Shown: in pieces, positions 1 to 7,899 of the stretch
Position numbering within the stretch: position 1 is the first letter of the stretch
Layout: every line of letters starts with the position of its first letter
Assembly (NCBI GenBank): GCA_020073385.1
Contig: JAIQFH010000051.1
Coordinates: 7,501-51,045, forward strand
Source of the DNA: Terriglobia bacterium
GTDB lineage: Bacteria; Acidobacteriota; Terriglobia; Terriglobales; Acidobacteriaceae
Direction of reading: 5' to 3'
Length of the DNA stretch: 43,545 nt
Translations under genes and position numbers: made by a program
The notes under the pieces: generated by a model
Told to the model about the DNA's origin: nothing
What the model saw: the letters and a program-made list of their open reading frames with translations, nothing else
The model's database searches: none

Positions 1-648
1 GTTTTCCAGTCGGAGATCCGCCACGTCCTCGCCGATCTCGGACGACGCCTGACGTTCCTCAGCGGCTCAGCGGCCGAAGGTGATTCTTATGATGACATCG
101 TGCTGGCCGCAAATCTTTTTTCCCAGCATCAGACCGGCGCTCTGATCGTGATCGAACGCGAAATCGGACTGCGCACTCACATCGAAAGCGGCGTTCCGCT
201 CGACGCTCGCCTTTCCTACGATCTCCTGGCCACCATCTTTCGTCCTAGCGCCCCACTGCACGATGGCGCGGTGATCATCCAAAAAGATCGCGTCGCCGCC
301 GCCGCATGCTTCCTTCCGCTCTCCATGAATCCGTTGCTCTCTACGCAACTCGGTACCCGGCACCGCGCCGGAATCGGCATCACGGAAGAAACTGACGCCA
401 TCGCCGTGATCTGCTCGGAAGAGACCGGAGCCATCAGCTTTGCCGTTGGCGGCAAGATCGAGCGTGATCTCACCGTCGATCAGTTGCGGGAGCGCCTGAG
501 TGCCGAACTCCGCCGCCACATCACTTCTGCCACGTTGCCTACGACGATTGTCCCCAATCCCGAGGACGACGCCGCGTTCGACTCACCCCTGGCGGAGCCG
601 GCTCCGCATCGCAAGTCCGATTCAGGTTCCACGGAGCCACTCGCGTGA
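1..648 (+). CDS. cdaA: Diadenylate cyclase CdaA (DacA family), 5'-truncated by window edge
   Basis: Makes cyclic di-AMP from two ATP; CdaA proteins are membrane-anchored by N-terminal helices, which here lie upstream of the window. The open frame runs from base 1 and begins with the FQSEIR...LGR segment typical of the start of the DAC catalytic domain. The two catalytic signatures are visible: LHDGAVII (DGA motif, about base 256-280) and GTRHRAG (RHR motif, about base 352-372). The last 35 or so residues are a low-complexity Pro/Glu-rich tail. The stop codon overlaps the GTG start of the next gene (GTGA), so the two are translationally coupled. The cdaA-cdaR-glmM order is the widely conserved c-di-AMP/cell-wall cluster, which supports the call strongly. 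Confidence 0.95.
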   Translation, partial: VFQSEIRHVLADLGRRLTFLSGSAAEGDSYDDIVLAANLFSQHQTGALIVIEREIGLRTHIESGVPLDARLSYDLLATIFRPSAPLHDGAVIIQKDRVAAAACFLPLSMNPLLSTQLGTRHRAGIGITEETDAIAVICSEETGAISFAVGGKIERDLTVDQLRERLSAELRRHITSATLPTTIVPNPEDDAAFDSPLAEPAPHRKSDSGSTEPLA

Positions 649-1322
649 CCGCCCTCTTCAAACGTTGTGTCGTCCAGAACTTCGGCCTGAAATTTCTGTC
701 CCTGGTTTTGGCTACAGGTCTATGGTTCATGATTTCGAAAGACGAGCAGCCGGCGGAAGTCGCGATCCGCGCGCCGATTGTTTTTCAGCACGTTCCCGAG
801 CAACTCGAAATCAGTACGGAATCGATTCCCGAGGCGCAAATCCGCGTGCGCGGTCCGGAGCGCACCATCCGCCAGTTGAAGATCAACGAGGTCCAGGCTG
901 AAATCGATCTCGCCGGCGTGAAATCCGGTGAGCGCACCTTCGATCTCACGTCGCAACAGGTCCGTCATCCGCGCGACGTCGAAATCAAGCAGGTCGTTCC
1001 CAGCCAACTGCACCTGGCCTTCGACACGCGATCCACGCGCCAGGTCGAAATCCGTCCTCGCGTCACCGGCAACTTCGCTACCGGAGAGCAGATCGTCAAG
1101 GTTGATACCGACCCGCCTCGCATCACCATCACCGGGCCGCGCCATCACGTCGATAAAATTGATGCCGCCACCACCGATCCCATCGACGCCACCGGAACTC
1201 TCGGCAGTGCCGTCTTTATCACCAACGTCTATGTTTCCGATCCTCTCGTGCAGGTCGAACAGGCCACATCGATTCGCGTCACTGTAGTTGTTCAAAAAGT
1301 GGGCGCCCCGACCACGCACTGA
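645..1322 (+). CDS. cdaR: YbbR-domain protein CdaR, regulator of CdaA
   Basis: 225-residue protein with one N-terminal membrane helix (about residues 13-30, LKFLSLVLATGLWFMI) followed by an extracytoplasmic part with two YbbR-like beta repeats (about 40-118 and 125-215; each has a PxxIxVxGP-type strand, e.g. EAQIRVRGPE and PRITITGPRH). CdaR binds CdaA and modulates c-di-AMP synthesis in Firmicutes; the same role is inferred here from synteny. The GTG start overlaps the cdaA stop by 4 nt. It is shorter than the Bacillus protein, which has four repeats. Confidence 0.9.
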   Translation: MTALFKRCVVQNFGLKFLSLVLATGLWFMISKDEQPAEVAIRAPIVFQHVPEQLEISTESIPEAQIRVRGPERTIRQLKINEVQAEIDLAGVKSGERTFDLTSQQVRHPRDVEIKQVVPSQLHLAFDTRSTRQVEIRPRVTGNFATGEQIVKVDTDPPRITITGPRHHVDKIDAATTDPIDATGTLGSAVFITNVYVSDPLVQVEQATSIRVTVVVQKVGAPTTH

Positions 1323-1376
1323 AAAACACTTGGTCACTCGTATATGATCTTCTGTTTCTCGCTAGCACTTCGAAGC

Positions 1377-1390
1377 TAGAACGCTTTCTA
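1377..1390 (+). promoter_or_regulatory. Possible -10 box for a leaderless glmM transcript
   Basis: TAGAAC at 1377-1382 lies exactly 7 nt before the glmM ATG, and no Shine-Dalgarno is visible. The geometry matches the better -10 boxes found before queA and the NIPSNAP gene. No convincing -35 is seen, and glmM may also be read through from cdaR 67 bp upstream. Confidence 0.35.
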
Positions 1391-2766
1391 TGACCCAGCA
1401 ACGGCAGCTATTCGGAACGGACGGAATCCGCGGCGTAGCCGGAGAATTTCCCCTCACCACGGAAAGTACTTACCTCATCGGACGCGCCCTTGGCCACGAT
1501 CTGATCCGCACCACGCCCAAGCCGAAGGCGGTCATCGGGCTGGACACCCGCGAATCCAGCCGCTGGATCGCTGATCGTGTGTCCGAAGGTCTGGCTGCCG
1601 TCGGAGTAGACGTTCACAGCGCCGGCGTCATTACCACTCCTGGCGTCGCTTACCTGGCGCGTTCCCGCGGAATGGCCGCCGGCGTGGTCATCTCCGCCTC
1701 ACACAATCCCTGGACCGACAACGGCATCAAAGTTTTTTCCGGGGATGGATTCAAGCTTAGTGACTCGCGCGAACTTGCCATCGAGCAGGAAATTTTCACA
1801 CTTCTGAAGAATCCCGATTCCGCCGATGACACGGCGCTGAAAGTCCCGCGCCCGTCTCTCCCCGGCGAGGGCGGACTCCGTCACGCCTATATCAAGTCAC
1901 TGGCAGCCAGCGTCACCTCTGATCTGAGCAAACTCCGCGTCCTGGTGGATTGCGCCAACGGAGCCGCCACCGCCGAGGCTCCCGAACTCTTCCGCTTGCT
2001 GGGCATTCAGGCAACATTCATCCACATCGCTCCTGACGGGAAAAATATCAACGAGCATTGCGGCGCACTTCATCCCGAGACACTAGGGAAACAGGTTGCC
2101 GCCGCGGCGGGGAAGTTCGATCTCGGCGTCACCTTCGACGGCGACGCAGACCGCGCCCTTTTCTGCGATGCCAATGGCCGCGTCGTCAATGGCGACGGCG
2201 TGCTTCTCACCGCTTCCCGCGACCTGCATGCTCAAGGGAAGCTAAAGACTGACACGGTAGTTTCGACGACCATGTCGAACATGGGCCTTGAGATTGCGCT
2301 CAAAGAATCGGGCATTCGGATGTTGCGCGCCAACGTCGGCGACAAATACGTCCTCGAAGAAATGCTCAAGACCGGAGCCATCCTCGGCGGGGAGCAATCT
2401 GGCCACATCATCTTCCTCGACGGAGACGCCACCACGGGCGACGGCCTGCTCACTGCCCTCCGCCTCATGGACATCATCGTCCGTTCCGGCAAGCCGCTGG
2501 CCGAGTTGGTGAGTGACTTGAAGGTCTTCCCGCAGAAAATCCAAAATGTGCGAGTGACAGAAAAAGTTCCGTTCGCAAAAGTCCCCGCGATTCAGGCCGC
2601 GATCACCTCGGCAGAAAAAGAATTGGATGGGAATGGCCGGGTGGTAGTCCGCTACTCAGGCACTGAAGCGTTAGCCCGGGTGATGGTAGAAGCCGAGTCC
2701 GAATCAAAGATGCAGTCGGTATGCGCCGCCATCGCCGCGGAAATCCAGAAGGCGTTGGGCGTGTAG
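1390..2766 (+). CDS. glmM: Phosphoglucosamine mutase GlmM
   Basis: Interconverts glucosamine-6-phosphate and glucosamine-1-phosphate on the way to UDP-GlcNAc, the peptidoglycan precursor. At 458 residues it is full length. Visible motifs: N-terminal LFGTDGIRG, phosphoserine loop ISASHNP with active Ser at about residue 104, Mg-binding FDGDADR near residue 250, sugar-binding GEQSGHI near 337, and phosphate-binding RYSGTE near 421. The SASHNP loop and short N-terminus favour GlmM over ManB/Pgm. It lies 67 bp downstream of cdaR; in other bacteria GlmM binds and inhibits CdaA, so the three genes connect wall synthesis with c-di-AMP. The start is set by the conserved QLFGTDGIRG and a possible leaderless promoter. 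Confidence 0.96.
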   Translation: MTQQRQLFGTDGIRGVAGEFPLTTESTYLIGRALGHDLIRTTPKPKAVIGLDTRESSRWIADRVSEGLAAVGVDVHSAGVITTPGVAYLARSRGMAAGVVISASHNPWTDNGIKVFSGDGFKLSDSRELAIEQEIFTLLKNPDSADDTALKVPRPSLPGEGGLRHAYIKSLAASVTSDLSKLRVLVDCANGAATAEAPELFRLLGIQATFIHIAPDGKNINEHCGALHPETLGKQVAAAAGKFDLGVTFDGDADRALFCDANGRVVNGDGVLLTASRDLHAQGKLKTDTVVSTTMSNMGLEIALKESGIRMLRANVGDKYVLEEMLKTGAILGGEQSGHIIFLDGDATTGDGLLTALRLMDIIVRSGKPLAELVSDLKVFPQKIQNVRVTEKVPFAKVPAIQAAITSAEKELDGNGRVVVRYSGTEALARVMVEAESESKMQSVCAAIAAEIQKALGV

Positions 2767-2776
2767 CGCCGGGTTT

Positions 2777-2813
2777 GTGTAGGAGCGGACGCCTTTGTCC
2801 GCCCCGCGAGCGG
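2777..2813 (+). repeat. Dispersed hairpin repeat (GCGGACGCCTTTGTCCGC type)
   Basis: Just after glmM. GTGTAGGAGC is followed by the stem GCGGAC / GTCCGC and a CCCCGCGAGCGG tail. A clearly related copy (GTGTAGCGAC, GACGGACG / CGTCCGTC, CCCGC) lies inside gluQ at about 35747-35778. It sits between the convergent ends of glmM and the gene at 2867, where it could act as a weak bidirectional terminator, although there is no T-run. Confidence 0.6.
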
Positions 2814-2866
2814 AAGCGAGCGTGACCAAGCGGTGCCCTCCTGCAATGAGCTTTGCATCGCAAAGC

Positions 2867-3154
2867 TTAACGGCCTAAAAAAAGCTCGCTTTGGCCCGGG
2901 GACAACTCTTGTTTCGAATTCCTTGCCGCTCGAAATAGCACCCACGAAGCTGCCGCAATCGACAAGGGAACACAAACGAGGACGCCGATGGCAATAAACT
3001 CCAGCACCAGAAACCCATCGCCCGGCGCAACCCCGCCATCCGCATTCGCATCAGGCAGAAAGACCCTGACAAGAACAATCGCGGTGAATACGCCGAGCAC
3101 CAGCACGAGAATCCCAACTCCCGCCGCCGCGGCGACTCTGCCCAGAACCCGCAT
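2867..3154 (-). CDS. Small membrane protein, third gene of regulator operon
   Basis: Predicted 95 residues with two hydrophobic segments (GVGILVLVLGVFTAIVLVRVF, about residues 10-31, and FIAIGVLVCVPLSIAAASWVLF, about 50-72). No family recognised. The ATG at 3154 is preferred over a GTG at 3187 because it lies 2 nt after the stop of the upstream regulator and has a good Shine-Dalgarno (GGGAAGAA) at about 9 nt. It is probably co-transcribed with the regulator and the larger membrane protein; function unknown. Confidence 0.6.
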   Translation of the reverse strand: MRVLGRVAAAAGVGILVLVLGVFTAIVLVRVFLPDANADGGVAPGDGFLVLEFIAIGVLVCVPLSIAAASWVLFRAARNSKQELSPGQSELFLGR

Positions 3155-3156
3155 GC

Positions 3157-3552
3157 CTATCGTTCTTCCCGCGTCACCCGGATCCACTCCTCCATCTGAT
3201 CCAGATACTCCGCCAGCGCCGCGCGTCCTTTTGCCGTGAGCCGGTACTCCGTCCGCGGCACGCGCCCCTCAAAAAACTTCACGCAGGAGACGTATTCCGC
3301 TTCTTCCAGCTTGCGCGCATGCACGCTCAAATTGCCGTCGGTCGTCTTGAGCACGCGCTTCAGATCGTTGAAGCTCAGCGAATCATTAGTCGCCAGAGCG
3401 CTCACTATCCCCAGCCGGATGCGCTCGTGAATCAGACGGTCAAGCTCCGGCAACTCCGGAGTCCGCAGGGCCGCGGGTTCGCGCGAATGCTCCCGCCCAC
3501 GCACCCCAGGTTTCCCGTGTTTCGCGTGCGATACCAGCGCCCTACCCACCAT
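3157..3552 (-). CDS. Winged-helix transcriptional regulator (HTH_34-like)
   Basis: 131 residues. The C-terminal two thirds form a compact winged helix: LDRLIHERIRLGIVSAL, then LSFNDLKRVLKTTDGNLSVHARKLEEAEYV (recognition region) and a wing with the EYRLTAKGRAAL motif. This is the pattern of the small ArsR/MarR-like family annotated as winged helix DNA-binding domain (PF13601). The first 30 residues are Arg-rich and poorly ordered, so the true start may be internal. The ORF overlaps the upstream membrane gene by 11 bp. Members usually sit beside a membrane protein gene, as here, and autoregulation is likely; the palindrome GTACTTTTCAGTAC upstream of the operon promoter is the obvious candidate operator (inference). 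Confidence 0.85.
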   Translation of the reverse strand: MVGRALVSHAKHGKPGVRGREHSREPAALRTPELPELDRLIHERIRLGIVSALATNDSLSFNDLKRVLKTTDGNLSVHARKLEEAEYVSCVKFFEGRVPRTEYRLTAKGRAALAEYLDQMEEWIRVTREER

Positions 3553-4165
3553 GCCTCCTTGCGATCAACAATCCAAACACAATATGCAGTCCACCAAATC
3601 CCGCCGCCAGAAACCAGTTCCCCCAGTTCGCCGGACCCAGCACCGTAAGCCCGCCCAGCAGCATGAAGCAAAGCCCCATAACCGGAACAATGGGCACCGA
3701 GAACGCGCCCCCGGTCATAATTCCGGCGCCATACAGCAGCAACCACATCGCCGGCAGGGCCGACTCCAACCCCGAGCGAAACAGTAAGAATGTGAGGAAC
3801 GCCCCCGCCACCAGAGGCGGAGCCAGTCCCAGCGCCGCTTTCCGCGCCGGTCCGGAGAACAGCGGCAGCCCGCGCCGGTTCGCTTTCCAGGTACAAGCCA
3901 GCAATCCAATGGCGGCCGCTAGAAGCGCCTCAGCTAACCACACCCGCAACCAGCCAAATGGTGAGACCTGCCGGCTGGCGAGCAGCGCCGCGGCAAAAGC
4001 GGTTCCACCCAGCACAACATGTCCCCACCCGGAAACAGCCGTAAACGCTGCCGACCGTTCCATCGTGTCCCGAATAAAGCGCAGATCATCGGCAACGTTC
4101 GGCGCAACAGATGGCCACGCCGATCGATGGAATCTCCGTATCCGGTGCGGTTGGGGATCGATCAT
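3542..4165 (-). CDS. Polytopic membrane protein, first gene of regulator operon
   Basis: About 207 residues with a cytoplasmic N-terminus (NVADDLRFIRDTMERSAAFTAVSG) and five or six hydrophobic helices filling the rest. The pattern recalls acidobacterial hypothetical membrane proteins found next to a winged-helix regulator; function is not known. The ATG at 4165 (MIDPQP) is chosen over 4186 because a near-consensus promoter places the transcript start at or next to this ATG, making the message leaderless. The 3' end overlaps the regulator gene by 11 bp, so the three minus-strand genes form one operon. Confidence 0.75.
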   Translation of the reverse strand: MIDPQPHRIRRFHRSAWPSVAPNVADDLRFIRDTMERSAAFTAVSGWGHVVLGGTAFAAALLASRQVSPFGWLRVWLAEALLAAAIGLLACTWKANRRGLPLFSGPARKAALGLAPPLVAGAFLTFLLFRSGLESALPAMWLLLYGAGIMTGGAFSVPIVPVMGLCFMLLGGLTVLGPANWGNWFLAAGFGGLHIVFGLLIARRHGG

Positions 4166-4214
4166 GGAGCAAGCGTAGCGCGGCAACAGGCGGCTGTCAA
4201 GTACTTTTCAGTAC
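4165..4214 (-). promoter_or_regulatory. Sigma70-type promoter with adjacent palindromic operator candidate
   Basis: On the minus strand, TTGACA (4200-4195), a 17-bp spacer and TACGCT (4177-4172) are followed 6 nt later by the ATG at 4165, so transcription should start at the A of the start codon. Directly upstream of the -35 is the inverted repeat GTACT-TTTC-AGTAC (4201-4214), well placed for the winged-helix regulator encoded in the operon. The promoter match is seen directly; operator function is inferred. Confidence 0.7.
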
Positions 4215-4275
4215 AAAGTAAGCCCGGGGCATTCTGAGCGGCGTATCTTGCCGCGAAGAATGAAATCAATCTTGA

Positions 4276-4355
4276 ACCACAAAGGACACGAAGGAGCACG
4301 AAGGAAACCCAAAGCCATGGTGTTTTCCTTCGTGTACCTTCGTGCCCTTCGTGGT
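4276..4355. repeat. Family 1 palindromic repeat (ACCACRAAGGRCACGAAGG), inverted pair
   Basis: Two 32-bp arms, 4276-4307 and the reverse complement at 4324-4355, match at 28 of 32 positions and enclose a 16-bp loop. The same element occurs at 32954-33032, and the arms recur at 22276-22307 / 22922-22953. Each arm contains a short internal reiteration of CACGAAGG. It lies between the end of the PQQ-propeller gene and the promoter of the membrane operon and could form a long hairpin in RNA. Confidence 0.9.
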
Positions 4356-4408
4356 TGAAAGCCTTTCGTGTTCGAGACTTCGAACGCGCCGCTGCAACCG
4401 GCGTTCCT

Positions 4409-6010
4409 CTACTTCAGCAACCCAAATACCCCGACTCCGTTAGTTGTCCCCACAAACACCTTCCCATTCGCAATCATCGGTGTGATGAACTTATTCCCCA
4501 CACCAAAGTGATCGCGCCCATTAGCTGCCTGATTGGAGTTGTACAGCTCCAAAAGAGTCTTCGCAGTGTAAGCATGCAGCACAGCCGGATTGGAATTTTC
4601 CGTGGCCCACACAATCGCATTCTGTCCGGCGTTCGACGAGATGCTAGGCGTCGTCCCAGGATACCCGAACGCATTCGAAGTCCTGGCCACCGCCGATGTC
4701 ACCAATTTCGCATTCTTGAACTGAAACGCCAGAAGCGGCGACCCGACGGGACCATAGTAAAGAAACCCATTGAGGAAGGCCGGCATCGACCAGACCCCGC
4801 CCGGCAGCACTCCTGCGAGTTCCTGGTAAATATGGTTGCTCCCGGAATTGAACTTCCCCATGTTCGTGCGATCCACCACGTACAGATTCGAATCCTTTCC
4901 CGCGCCCACCGCCAGTTGCCAGACCTTGCCTGTGGAATCCCTCTGGCTCACCAGCAGCGTTCCGCCCGACCCGAGATCCGTATCGCTGCCATTCTCCGAG
5001 GCCTCATTGTCCATCTCGAAATAGTCGGCAACCGCCAATCCGCCTTTCGTCGTCAGCCGCAGAAACGCGTTCCCGTAATCACCATTGATAGGGAATCCCG
5101 ACGCGTTAAGCGTCGTATCGAACACTCCATTCGCAAGCAGCAGCAAAATGTTCCCGCTTCCATCGGCCGCCATCCCCGCGCCCGCGTTCCAGATCGCGCC
5201 CTCATTTCCATTCGGGGTCAAGTTGAGCACGGTCGTCTGCGTCAACGTCGTCGCCTTGTAGCCCATGATCCATCCGGTATACGGACGGATGTCGCAATGC
5301 GACGCCCACGCCAGATAGAGAATGTTTCCAGCCAGTAGCAGCCCGGCGCGCTCCTTATACTGGCCCGGATCGAAAATCACGTTCCCACCCGAGCTGTTGT
5401 CGCCGGTCCCCGGATACGTACCCGTGATATCTACGGGCCCGCCCCGAACTTCAGCCCCGGTTGTGGCGTCCAGCGCATGCAGCCGCTGATGATATTTCCC
5501 GGAACCATCCTTGGACATTGCGACCACAAAGATCACCGGATTCCCCGTCTTGGGCCGCGAGATCACCGGCGTCGACGTGATCCCGATCTCCGGCGTTACC
5601 TGCGAGCATCCGCGATTGTCCGAAGTTGTCTCGCCCGCCTTCAACGTCGTGATGTGCCAGACATTGGCTCCGGTGTCCGCGTCGTAGGCATAAACCGTTC
5701 CATGCTCCGTCGCCACAATCACGAGATTGTGCGTCACGCTGGCCACCGACACCACCGAAAGATAAAGCGGCTCGGCATCCACAAGCCCATCCGCGGGCAG
5801 CGTAAACAGCTTGCCAAACGTTGCCGCGTTCACGTTGCTGGTCGTAAGAATCGTCTCCTTGTTGTTTACTCCGGTGCGTGTGTTGCTGTTGTGATACGTG
5901 AGCACGTCTTGCGCGAATGCCGGAAGCGTGCCTCCGCACACCGACAAGAACAGCACAAGCACAGAAAGAGCACGAAGAGAGAGCGACGAAGCATCGGATG
6001 TAAGCGGCAT
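4409..6010 (-). CDS. Secreted PQQ-type beta-propeller protein
   Basis: About 533 residues. A signal peptide (LRALSVLVLFLSVCGGTLPAFAQ) precedes a series of beta-propeller blades with PQQ/BamB-like signatures, e.g. VYAYDADTGANVW, LHALDATTGAEV and VLHAYTAKTLLELYNS. Such proteins fold as seven- or eight-bladed propellers; no PQQ-dehydrogenase catalytic residues are evident, so an enzymatic role is not claimed. The ATG at 6010 is chosen over an upstream in-frame start because GGGAGG lies 8 nt before it and the signal peptide begins there. A longer paralogue with an added IPT domain lies at 8609-10462. It was probably exported to the periplasm or surface. Confidence 0.85.
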   Translation of the reverse strand: MPLTSDASSLSLRALSVLVLFLSVCGGTLPAFAQDVLTYHNSNTRTGVNNKETILTTSNVNAATFGKLFTLPADGLVDAEPLYLSVVSVASVTHNLVIVATEHGTVYAYDADTGANVWHITTLKAGETTSDNRGCSQVTPEIGITSTPVISRPKTGNPVIFVVAMSKDGSGKYHQRLHALDATTGAEVRGGPVDITGTYPGTGDNSSGGNVIFDPGQYKERAGLLLAGNILYLAWASHCDIRPYTGWIMGYKATTLTQTTVLNLTPNGNEGAIWNAGAGMAADGSGNILLLLANGVFDTTLNASGFPINGDYGNAFLRLTTKGGLAVADYFEMDNEASENGSDTDLGSGGTLLVSQRDSTGKVWQLAVGAGKDSNLYVVDRTNMGKFNSGSNHIYQELAGVLPGGVWSMPAFLNGFLYYGPVGSPLLAFQFKNAKLVTSAVARTSNAFGYPGTTPSISSNAGQNAIVWATENSNPAVLHAYTAKTLLELYNSNQAANGRDHFGVGNKFITPMIANGKVFVGTTNGVGVFGLLK

Positions 6011-6228
6011 AGCAGAACCTCCCGGAGGGATAAAGCTGATTGAAGCTGCTAAAGGACCCCGAGACAACAGCCTCGATTGAGGTGTCGTCGTTACGGCCTA
6101 CAGTGTTCCAGAAATCGCATGTCCGCTCAAACTCAGCAGGACATGGGAATCAATGCCGAGGGTGCCCCATCCTTGTCGCGTTTCTTGCGGCACGATGTAT
6201 CCGTCCGGCGGAGGAGGTCAAAGGCTTT

Positions 6229-6260
6229 AACCACAGAGGGCACAGAGGATCACAGCGGAA
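6229..6260 (+). repeat. Family 1b repeat half (CCACAGAGGGCACAGAGG)
   Basis: A single arm of the CACAGAGG variant of family 1. Together with the element at 6340-6401 it is the only structure seen in the 400-bp gap 6011-6411; no gene is visible there. Related arms occur at 17608-17642 and inside rnr at 24163-24240. Confidence 0.75.
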
Positions 6261-6339
6261 GCCCGCGACTTACAAACCTCCTTCTGTTTGACGCACTACA
6301 CTAGGTACGCCCGAGCGGCCGTCTGTCCGATTCGACACC

Positions 6340-6401
6340 GTGGAAGAGCGGCGCTTCAGCGCCGCGTAAAGTCGCTAAAATAAAAAGGGGCTTTAAGCCC
6401 C
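6340..6401 (+). repeat. Family 2 repeat (GTGGAAGAGCGGCGCT) with two hairpins
   Basis: GTGGAAGAGC leads into the hairpin GGCGCT-TC-AGCGCC, then after a spacer the hairpin GGGGCTTTAAGCCCC at 6387-6401. Copies with the same two-hairpin layout occur at 39456-39517 and 41488-41549. The second hairpin ends only 10 nt before the ATG of the DUF2905 gene, and the spacer contains TAAAAT (6376-6381), a possible -10, so this copy may shape expression of that gene (inference). Confidence 0.85.
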
Positions 6402-6411
6402 GTACCCGCCA

Positions 6412-6636
6412 ATGACAGACCTTGCCAAACTCCTGATCCTTCTGGGCGCTGCGCTGATCCTCGCCGGAGTCCTCCTGCTTCTCGTGGGCCGCCTGCACCT
6501 CCCACTGGGTCGGCTCCCCGGCGACATCCTCTACCGCGGCAAGAACACGACGTTCTACTTCCCTCTCGCGACGTCGATCTTGCTGAGCGTGCTGCTTACG
6601 CTCGTCCTGTATGTCATCGGGAGATGGCGCCGCTAA
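6412..6636 (+). CDS. DUF2905 family membrane protein
   Basis: 74 residues, two membrane helices (LLILLGAALILAGVLLLLVG and FPLATSILLSVLLTLVLYVIG) joined by the family signature LGRLPGDILYRGKNTTFYFPL. DUF2905 proteins are small conserved inner-membrane proteins of unknown function. No Shine-Dalgarno is visible; a repeat hairpin lies immediately upstream. Full length for the family. Confidence 0.88.
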   Translation: MTDLAKLLILLGAALILAGVLLLLVGRLHLPLGRLPGDILYRGKNTTFYFPLATSILLSVLLTLVLYVIGRWRR

Positions 6637-6673
6637 AGATCAAGAAAGTCCATTGGCCAACATCCCGTGTTCT

Positions 6674-6910
6674 TCAACCATGGATGTTGTCTGCGAGGAC
6701 CGAGGCCACGAGAGACTTTGTTGTCTTCGGACCCACAATCCCATCGGGCGCCAGCTTTGCCTGCTTTTGGAAAGCGATGACTCGTGCCTGTGTCTTCGGT
6801 CCAAAGATCCCGTCGACCTTTAGAGGCGGCTGTTCCGTCAATAATGAGTTGAGTAGTTCCTGGAGCTGGCGCACTTGCTCTCCCTGCGAATACAAAGCTA
6901 AGTCTCGCAT
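6674..6910 (-). CDS. Small peptidoglycan-binding-domain protein
   Basis: 78 residues that are almost entirely one PG_binding_1 domain: GEQVRQLQELLNSLL...LKVDGIFGPKTQARVIAFQKQAKLAPDGIVGPKTTKSL. This three-helix fold binds cell-wall peptidoglycan. No signal peptide and no catalytic partner domain are present, which is unusual because the domain is normally an appendage. The ATG at 6910 is preferred to an upstream start because GGAGGGAG lies about 8 nt before it. The gene is 63 bp downstream of the Gly-rich unknown protein and probably in its operon. Confidence 0.8.
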   Translation of the reverse strand: MRDLALYSQGEQVRQLQELLNSLLTEQPPLKVDGIFGPKTQARVIAFQKQAKLAPDGIVGPKTTKSLVASVLADNIHG

Positions 6911-6973
6911 CGGATAACTCCCTCCGGGCCTCGTACGTGGTTCTAACACAAGCAAGCACAACAGACTCGCGTC

Positions 6974-7642
6974 TTACTTTAGTAGCGGAATGGTCGTCGT
7001 GAAGGACCATTCCACGCTAATGGAAAATGGAAGGGCAGAAACTCCGCCCGTCAAATTGAAAGCAATGCCCATAAAGGTTAGGGGCACACGGCCTCCAGGA
7101 CCTGGCGGGCCTGGCGAGAAAAGTAAGCTCGCACCCACGCTTGCCCCCGCAAACACTTTGGGCCCTACGCTGGCCTGGAAGGAAACAAACGGGCCCGAAA
7201 AGTCCCGGGGCGTCCCGAATACAAATGTGAGTTCCACTCCTCCGCTTGCGCCCGAGACGATCCCCACCACAAACCCAGCAGTGCCAAAGATTCCGAACTC
7301 AGGGGTCGTTGAACCGTACAACCCACCCGACAAATTGATTCCTGCGACCATCGCAGCGGTCCCGGTGAGACCAATCCCCAACGTTAGATCGCTAGACTTT
7401 GACGTCATGGCCACGGTTGGAGAGGGGACAACTTTTACGGTGGGGGACGTTTTACTGATCTGGAGGACTTCCAGGGCAGCCCCAAAAGTCGGATTGAAGG
7501 GCTTCCCAAACTCGAGAGCGGTCTCGATGACGTCCCGGTCAGTGGAAGAACGCGGCGTCCTGGGACCTGCCACGGCTCGACCTCCCTTGCTCGCATCGGG
7601 AACAACCGTAAGCTGCGAAAGGTCTAAAGTGAAATTTTTCAT
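6974..7642 (-). CDS. Gly/Ser-rich beta-repeat protein of unknown function
   Basis: 222 residues, not recognised. Residues 1-60 are polar; from about residue 75 onward the chain is a run of short Gly-rich hydrophobic strands (LGIGLTGTAAMVAG, GGLYGSTTPEFGIFGTAGF, FGTPRDFSGPFVSFQASVG) that suggest an all-beta barrel or shell-like fold. There is no signal peptide. The start has GGGGAG 9 nt upstream. It is paired with a free-standing peptidoglycan-binding domain gene 63 bp downstream, so the pair may act together at the cell wall or form a secreted two-part product (speculation). Confidence 0.65.
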   Translation of the reverse strand: MKNFTLDLSQLTVVPDASKGGRAVAGPRTPRSSTDRDVIETALEFGKPFNPTFGAALEVLQISKTSPTVKVVPSPTVAMTSKSSDLTLGIGLTGTAAMVAGINLSGGLYGSTTPEFGIFGTAGFVVGIVSGASGGVELTFVFGTPRDFSGPFVSFQASVGPKVFAGASVGASLLFSPGPPGPGGRVPLTFMGIAFNLTGGVSALPFSISVEWSFTTTIPLLK

Positions 7643-7899
7643 GGTTGCGCTCTCCCCACATTTCGACTCGAAGTCTCCAACATCGTCCGCTCACTTGCGA
7701 GGCATCGTATCTTTTCCTTCTGCAGTCGGAGGGGGGAACTCGGGAACTGCGAGATTATACTCGCATGCGGTCTTTCATCGGCCTTCACCGCAAGCCGAAG
7801 TCCGGCGGTCGCGCAAGCGAGACAAGGATTGAAGATTCACTGCCTCACTGGTCGCTGCAAACCCTACCTGGCTTCCGGTGCGCGTTGGCAATCCGCTTC

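Noticed and set aside
720..1337. 205-codon minus-strand ORF opposite cdaR
   Set aside because: Antisense shadow; the plus strand encodes a coherent YbbR protein in a conserved cluster.
4276..4355. CRISPR-like interpretation of the CACGAAGG reiterations
   Set aside because: Arms are inverted rather than direct, with no regular spacers; it is a dispersed palindrome.
4355..5338. 327-codon plus-strand ORF
   Set aside because: Lies opposite the PQQ-propeller gene; Arg/His-rich composition typical of an antisense frame in high-GC DNA.
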